Source of the DNA: Benincasa hispida
Lineage: Eukaryota > Streptophyta > Magnoliopsida > Cucurbitales > Cucurbitaceae
Length of the DNA: 64,000 bases
Assembly (NCBI RefSeq): GCF_009727055.1
Contig: NC_052352.1
Location: 28,555,283-28,619,282 of the forward strand
Reading direction: 5' to 3'
Shown here piece after piece: positions 57,685 through 64,000 of this stretch. The position numbers were made by a program, and so were the translations under genes. How positions within the stretch are numbered: position 1 is the first letter of the stretch; each line of letters begins with the position of its first letter. Under the pieces are notes generated by a model that saw only the letters and a program-made list of their open reading frames with translations, was not told the DNA's origin and did no database searches.

Positions 57685-59176
57685 TATATACTCCTTCCCC
57701 GAAGCAGGGGCAAGTAGAAAGATAGCTCCCTTAAGGGCTAATTCCAAGGCTTGAACGATGTGGCGCCACACATCTTCTCTTGGCCTAAGAGGTGTTCACA
57801 CATAGTTGGACTATGTTGTATTGTTCATTAGAGGAATCAATGGTACTTAAGGAGTGAGATGTAATTACAGGGGAAAAACGGTAAATTGGCCCAGCTGTAC
57901 TTACGAGCATCTATGAAGGGTCATCATACTCGTGATTGGTTATATTCGATGGACAAAGAAATATATTTGTGGTAAGAAAAGTTCAGTTGTTGGTCTTTAG
58001 TGGAATGTCTGACAGTTAACGGATGGTGGATCTCGTGGCTAAAGAGTTCAGTCAACTATTCACGTACGGTTGGAGCTTCGAGCCACAGGTTCGTAAGGTC
58101 CCTTTGGTAGCTTGGATAAGTCGAGAATTAGTTTTTGGGTCAGTTTGAAATGTTCAAATTGACAAGAGGGAGATCGATTATATATGATATAATTGAACCG
58201 GTTAATTATATGTGATATAATTGACTAAATGTATGAGATACATTATTTTGGAGGAAATTAGATATAAATATGATTTATATCAAGTGGAGGAGAAATTAAT
58301 ATAGTAGATATATGATATCAAACTATAGGTTAAGAATATAATATGATTATATTCATTTATTAATTAATTAGTCGGTTATGTGATAATTGACCGGAAATTT
58401 CTCCTGAATCGTGTGATAGTGGGAAGATCAATTTCAGTTATTGTAACTGAAGAATAAAATGGAAATTTGTTTCATTTTGCAAAGAGTTCGAAAAATCGCT
58501 CACAGTGTGGAAACTTCACGATCGCTTAGTTGAAAGCCTATACAATAGCGCCCGTCGCCTAGATGATCGCACACCCACGCACTAAACGATCGCACGCGTT
58601 CTCTAAACAATCGCCCACCTTCTATAAACGATTGCTTAGTGTGTCGAGCTTTCCTAAACAATCGCTTAATATTTACTAGACGATCGCTTAGTAAAACCTA
58701 CACGATCGTGTACCTTTCTCTAAGCGACAAGCACCTGACTATACGATAATCACCTACTATCACCCACTTGCTTGTTCGTTCTATACGATCGTCCTCTCCT
58801 CCTCCCTCTACCAATTTCATCAAAGTCCACTCTTTGAATTTTCACCCTGAGAATACCAAAGGCTTCAAGTGGTGATGTCGTCCCCGGTTGCTACTTGTTC
58901 GTGCGTTACCGTTCGTGTAGACGATCGTGGTGCTGCTAGGCGACTATTTGTTGGGCGATAAGGACCGTAGAGGAGTCACTTTTGCTGGATTGAGTTCGAG
59001 TGAAAATAGTCTTCATCTAGTACGTTTACTCAATCTGTTGTATTTAATTTTTCAAAGCATGCCTATAATAGTGTTAAATCACATGTTTGTTAGAATGTGT
59101 GTGTGGCAATTCGTTCACAATAAAATAGGAAAGATCTGAACCCGCTCATCGATACTCTTGTTTAAGAGTTCCTTCA
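57685..59176 (+). repeat. LTR A, + orientation, 5' part missing
   Basis: Begins mid-LTR at CTCCTTCCCCGAAGCAGGGG and runs to the intact end AGAGTTCCTTCA. It parallels 44380-45621 closely and includes the CGATCG array at 58500-58800. Confidence 0.8.
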
Positions 59177-59400
59177 AGGTTATCACTTAAAGCACGATTT
59201 ACTTGTATGTCTCCATATACATGCTTAAGTTACAACGATAACCAGGGATCTTAGTTTATTGGTTTGTTGTTAATGCAACTAAAATATCTCATATTTCATA
59301 GATAATAAAATATCTCATATTATAAAACACAAAATTGTTTGTTCATACAGGTGTTTACAAACTACAGAACCCTATGAGATTTAGGGCATCAATCCCAACA
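59177..59400 (-). repeat. LTR A, - orientation, terminal 224 bases
   Basis: Matches 25996-26148 (GGTTATCACTT, ACATGCTTAAGTTACAACGATAACC, AATATCTCATATT) and continues to the CCCAACA terminus. Directly abuts an oppositely oriented LTR A end. Confidence 0.8.
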
Positions 59401-59477
59401 AACATATCATATACGTTATTAAACTCCCGCTAAAGTGTTTTTCTTATTTTTGGGTAAATCTTTACTTAGGAATGTTC
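59401..59477 (-). mobile_element. leader of the host - strand Copia, middle piece
   Basis: CTCCCGCTAAAGTG and TTTGGGTAAATCTTTACTTAGG match the leader at 50550-50605. It joins seamlessly with 63766 onward when the solo LTR at 59478-63760 is removed. Confidence 0.65.
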
Positions 59478-61034
59478 TGTTGGGTTTTATGTCCTAAAAC
59501 TCGTGGTTTGTAAACATTAAAACTTATTCTGAAAATTCAATAAGTTGTTATTGAATATATGTATTGCTTATTTCGTTTTAGAAATAAATCCAATAAACCT
59601 AATGTCACACCCCGCCCCAGACTACTCTCTGAGCCTAGGAAAGGACATGACTGCAACAGTTATCAACCCTTTTGTTGACACTTACTGCCTAATAACTCTT
59701 GCGGAAATAACTCTGATACCAATGAACAAATTCAACGATCCACTGATTAAGTCAAGGAGGCAAACAACAACTGATTAAGTAGGCCCATTTTATTACAACA
59801 GTGAAACATTTATACAACTCCAAGACTTAGCTACAAAGTTTACAACAACAACCGTAAAACCATCCGGAAGTGTAATCGTGGCTTGTGGCAGACCTTGACC
59901 TTAGCAGCATCCTGGAACTCTTTACCTTTCGCTACCTGGGAAGAAAAACATTTGAAAACGGGATAAGCTTTAAAGACCAGTGAGTGACCAGAAAACTGAT
60001 TCTTATCAGAAGAACTACCCCACACTTAGGTACTTTTGCTCAGATACCTTCTCAACTGTGTCCTTCAGTATCAAGCTACTTGGATACCTTCTTAATCGTC
60101 CTTCGGTATCGAGTTTCAAGTAAAGTCATACAATTACCTTCTTTAATAAAACGAATAGAAAACATGTCTTTATTTGAAAGATCTTTCTTTAACACATGGT
60201 TTCTTTAAAACATTGTAAATATTTTAGTCAAACATTTTAGTCACTCACCTTGATCATTTAGGAACTTTTCTCTCTAGAAGTTCCTTTGGTCACCTCGGGC
60301 TCCCTTTTGAACCCTACAATCCAGATTCAACTTAATGTTCAGATTACTCATAGTTCTAGGCTTTATCTTGAGATACCTCCTTCTACAAATATGCTCAAAT
60401 GTCTCAGGAAGCTTATCTCTAAAGCTTAGCTCATAAATCTACGTGGTTTCGCCGGAAACATCAAAACATCAAGACTGGCTCAGCTTGTCCGACAGCTCGA
60501 TCCCTCTGTCTTCTCCTCATTCTTCAGCCCGATTCCTTGGAGCTTCTCCTCTAGTAATCCTACCCTAAAAACTAGAATCTCATAGATTTCATATGGCTTT
60601 AGAATCACTCCAAACGCATGAGTATTCTGGGAGAACTCCTCGTCCCAAGTTGATGTTACTTCCTGTCTTTTTTGTCCGACAGCATCTCCCCTCTTGGAAC
60701 CTCTTGACCAACGCATGGTCTTGCTACCAACGCATAGTCTCCTCCCAATACACTCTTCTTTATGTCCTTTGAAGAGAATTTGAGTTCTCATCTGAAGTCC
60801 TTAGCCCTATTTATATGCATCCAAGATTGCTCTAAGGCCGACACCTCCTACTTGGCCGCATGTCCAAGTGTCTCTTCCTTACACTATCAACGCATTCTTA
60901 CATCAGTACACCCAAGGTGTCTTGCTCCCCTTTTACCAACGCATAGCCCTCAATCTTGAATGTCTTCTTATGCATCCACTTCATTTGCTTAAGGCTTAAG
61001 ATTTCTTCCCAACAAGCCAAATGTCCGGATGACG

Positions 61035-61125
61035 TCCTTCATATGCGTTCATCCTTCATATGCTTTCATCATTCCTATGCGTTCATCCTTCCTATGCGTT
61101 CATCCTTCGTATGCATCCATCCAAC
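61035..61125. repeat. ATGCGTTCATCCTTC tandem repeat
   Basis: About five imperfect copies of an approximately 18-bp unit (TCCTTC(A/C/G)TATGCGTTCA). Confidence 0.8.
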
Positions 61126-61204
61126 TCAATATGCATTCAAATAGGATGATGACCACACTTCAACGCATACTACTAGCCTCGGATATCCAACGCATAGCAT
61201 ATCA

Positions 61205-61355
61205 CCACACATAGTACATCACCAACGCATAATGCATCACCAACGCATAGTGCATCACCAACGCATAGCGTATCACCAACGCATAGCGCATCACCAACGC
61301 ATAGCACATCACCCACGCATAGCAACCGATGCATACTGCATCACCAACACATAGT
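61205..61355. repeat. 18-bp minisatellite, CATCACCAACGCATAGYG
   Basis: About eight imperfect head-to-tail copies of CATCACCAACGCATAGTG-like units within solo LTR C. They create a repetitive open frame on the opposite strand. Confidence 0.85.
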
Positions 61356-63760
61356 ATTGCGCTATTGCATCCATCGCATCCATCGCTGCTTACCATCGCA
61401 TAGCACTGCCTCGTCCATCGCGTCCATCGCATCCATACCTGCATGCCATTGCATCCATCGTGCAACATCACCGCATGCCATCGCATCCAACATCCAGCGC
61501 CTTTGGATGCACAACTTGAGGCTGCCGCATACGTTTTCTAACTTCTTCAAGACATTTAGTGCTACATGCACTACTAACCTCCCAAATAACCTCTCAAAGT
61601 CTAATGGCCAACGCATGGCACACACTAACGCATTTGTCAAATACTTAGTCATATTTCTTTTTGGCTTCCAAAGCATGGTTACTCTTGGAAATGCCTCTTG
61701 CCAATACTTCAGCTAATCATGCGTCCAACCTTACAAACACATGGTTACCTTTTTCAACTTATGCATTAATGTCTCCTAACTCTTAACGCATGGGCCCTTT
61801 TTGACCTTACACTTAGCCAAATTTCATCAATTAAAATTTAACTCAAAACTACTCAAGGAAATTCTATTCAACACTTAGAAATTTCCTTTCACTTCAACAT
61901 AGGATTTAACTTTCATTTAGTTAATTTCCTTAACCACCTGCTTAAGTAGGAAAAATGGAAATCCGGCTTTCACACCTAAGAGACCCATAACTATTACATG
62001 AGTACTTGAACTATATGTGGAGACATAAAAGTGGATCAGGTTCGAGTAAATAGTCAAAATGATCTATAGTATATGAATGAGGTTGGATGCCTTGTTCTGG
62101 TAACACTATCGTATGTGGCCCACTCTGTAGTTGTTACAAGGAGTTGTAAAGTGCAACAGATGATGTGATCCTAATTCATACATGTTATGACATGAGGAGT
62201 GGGGGCATCCTGTGCAATAGGTTTGTACAAGATGGGACCACGAAATCAGTAACTCTTATTTTATAACGTTGTTTACTGTTTAAGACTGACTATTTCAAAG
62301 CTACGACCTAGGTAACTTGACCTTAATCCTAAGCTAATTATGAACTCCTTTTTATTCGGGATTATCCTTAGATTTGCATAGGTGAGGATTGGCTCAACAG
62401 CGCCGGCTCAATAAACCTCCATTTCAGGGGTAAGAACGAGTAGATAGCTGAGAACATAGGGTGCAAGATGGAATTCACTCCTACCCGCTTCCAAGGATAG
62501 TAGAGAGGTTGTTCCCTTAAGTGTTGACTTCGGGTCTTGAACAAGAGGCCCCACCCTCTTATTGGCCCGAGAGGGACTCGATTTGTTGATTGGATCATAA
62601 ATCAATTGTTCATTAGATGATCAATGGGACTTAAGGGACAAGAGGTAATCTCGGAGGTAAAATAAACATTTGACTCAGCTGTTATTACAACCTGTGAAGG
62701 GTTAACATACCAATCATGGTTATATCGAGTGGACATAATATATCTACAGTGAGAGGAGTGCAACTATGGATTTTAGTGGAGTGACCCATTAGTTAACGAA
62801 TGGGGTTAATTTGGTGTGAAGAGTTTAGCCAATTAATCTTGGATTGTTGGAGCCCATGATCTGTAGGTCCGCGAGATCCCCCTACTAACTCGTAAATGGA
62901 TTAGCTTTAGTGTAGCGTGATAAGTTAATTTGAAATATTCAAATTAGAATTAAGGGAATTAGTAATTATATGTGATATAATTACGCGTTTAATTTTAGAA
63001 TTAAACAGAATTGGAGAATTTAATTAATATTTAAATATGATTTAAATATTAAATTCATGAAGGTAGAATTTGTGTAAAATTAATTTAATATTTGATATTA
63101 AATTAATTAGAATTAATTAAATTATTTAATTATTTATTTATTATTAATTTTATTAGAAATTAATTTTGTAAAATTAATAAAAGTTTTCAATTTTGAAATC
63201 AAAATTGATTTTGGAAATCAATTTGTAAATTAGAAAATTGGAAAATACAAATTTGGAAATGGGATTTCTCCACTACATTTACCAAGTAGCTCACTCAAAG
63301 TCCACTTGATTTTGCTTCAATCTTTCAAGCATGAGCTACACCTCATGCAACCTTCTTTTATGCATGAATGTCCTGCAATAAATAGAGAAGATGGAAGTGG
63401 AAATCGGGCAAGCAATACTTGATGAACTTGCTGAAGTTTTGTTGAAAACTTATAAGGTTGAAAAAGTGTCCTTCAAATTGCATCAGTGAGCTTCTTTTTC
63501 CAAATTCTTTCATTCAAGCTTATTTTGAGTCCCACAACTCAATCTAAAGCTCCAAGAGAATAGTAAGGAAGATCTTGAGATGGTTCACAATGAGATTTGG
63601 AGAAGATTTTCAGCTGAATTCGAGATTCTAAAGGTTCTACAAATGTATGACTTGAAACCCTCTTATTACTGTATGAGCATGCTTCATTTATGCCAAAATT
63701 TATAAATTAGAATGCTTATTGATCCTAGTTGCTTCTGTTGCATGCTGATATACTCCTTCA

Positions 63761-64000
63761 TGTTCTGGCTAATTAAACAACCTAAGTCTAGGTGATTTTT
63801 CCTAGTATAACTCTTATACCGGGATTAACCTATGATGTTTAGGTGATAAACCAATTTTATTACCTTACATCACTCACGCATGCTCATAAAACTAGGGTTA
63901 TTGACTTAGACGCTAGTTTGATCTCCAGGTAGGAGGTGTTCCGTAAACCGTCGACTTAAGTACCCCCAACCTTAGACAAGATCTCCCCGAGTAAGTAAAC
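63761..64000 (-). mobile_element. leader of the host - strand Copia, right piece
   Basis: AAACAACCTAAGTCTAGGTG, ACATCACTCACGCATGCTC and GTAGGAGGTGTTCCGTAA match the leader at 50610-50790 in the same orientation. It runs off the window. Confidence 0.65.

Larger units (their letters stand above)
59603..61974 (+). mobile_element. solo LTR C with CCTAA target duplication
   Basis: Starts TGTCACACCCCGCCCC and ends GGCTTTCACA, 2372 bases. CCTAA flanks both sides (59598-59602 and 61975-61979). TGTCACACCCC starts are seen in plant Gypsy chromovirus LTRs, so that origin is likely. No coding sequence; several tandem repeats based on ACGCATAG lie inside. The strand is set by the TG...CA convention only. 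Confidence 0.85.
59478..63760 (+). mobile_element. solo LTR B with TGTTC target duplication, interrupted
   Basis: Starts TGTTGGGTTTTATGTCCTAA and ends CTCCTTCA. TGTTC precedes (59473-59477) and follows (63761-63765) it. Excluding the internal insertion and its duplicated CCTAA, the LTR is about 1.9 kb, close to the 1.8 kb of the copy at 52343-54147. No internal element region is attached. Confidence 0.85.

Noticed and set aside
41984..59181. AGGAT / AGGTT as a target duplication for one large + strand insertion
   Set aside because: Only four of five bases match, and AGGTT is part of the normal LTR A sequence at that point (see 25993-25997); the flanks are not adjacent in intact LTR A.
61202..61486. 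A long - strand ORF with repeated MRYALVMRYALV units, possibly a repeat protein
   Set aside because: It is the translation of an 18-bp minisatellite inside a solo LTR; the unit length is a multiple of three, which keeps the frame open.
1..64000. tRNA or rRNA genes
   Set aside because: The tRNA-like words found (TGGTATCAGAGC, TGGCGCCG...) are retrotransposon primer-binding sites next to LTR ends; no cloverleaf or rRNA block was recognised.

Overview
The window looks like nuclear DNA of a dicot plant. It has spliced plant genes with GT/AG introns, AT-rich intergenic DNA, and dense nested LTR retrotransposons primed by plant-type initiator-Met and TGGCGCC primer-binding sites. The Copia and Athila-type coding sequences resemble, from memory, those common in cucurbit genomes, so a cucurbit is my best guess; I could not test this.

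Two host genes are visible, both on the + strand near the left end. At 1-1057 are the last three exons of a gene whose conserved C-terminus resembles plant 'gar2-related' proteins. At 4168-8258 is a three-exon gene for an 88-residue secreted peptide precursor. It has a hydrophobic N-terminus, an acidic middle and a C-terminal DYSSVKRRRPIHN motif, which fits the GOLVEN/RGF/CLEL family of tyrosine-sulfated growth-factor peptides. A deleted Copia element (5127-7941) with two LTRs and a TTTTC target duplication sits in its first intron. The gene is invisible as one open reading frame because its exons are short and about 3.7 kb apart.

From about 9 kb to the right end I see only transposable elements. 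In order: a degenerate + strand Copia (9065-13440) carrying an LTR fragment of another family (11327-12740); a truncated - strand Copia (13445-16462) and a related fragment (16463-17045); a 5'-truncated + strand Athila-like Gypsy with 3' LTR (17046-23996); and leader of a - strand Copia (23997-24240). The block 24241-59400 begins and ends with termini of one LTR family ('LTR A') and is flanked by AACAT on both sides. Inside it are a nearly complete - strand Athila-like element with a promoter-bearing env-like ORF (26149-34155), a - strand Copia body (34172-40543), rearranged LTRs (41989-45621), a Gypsy LTR (45622-47418), a - strand Copia reduced to LTR plus gag (48490-54147) and a + strand Copia (54148-57680). 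After 59400 the host leader resumes, is split again by a solo LTR ('LTR B', 59478-63760) that itself contains another solo LTR ('LTR C', 59603-61974), and continues to the window end.

The element genes encode gag, protease, integrase, reverse transcriptase and RNase H, but nearly all carry stops, frameshifts, deletions or catalytic changes. I see no rRNA, tRNA or CRISPR feature. A single N at 56998 lies between two identical 44-bp copies and looks like an assembly seam.
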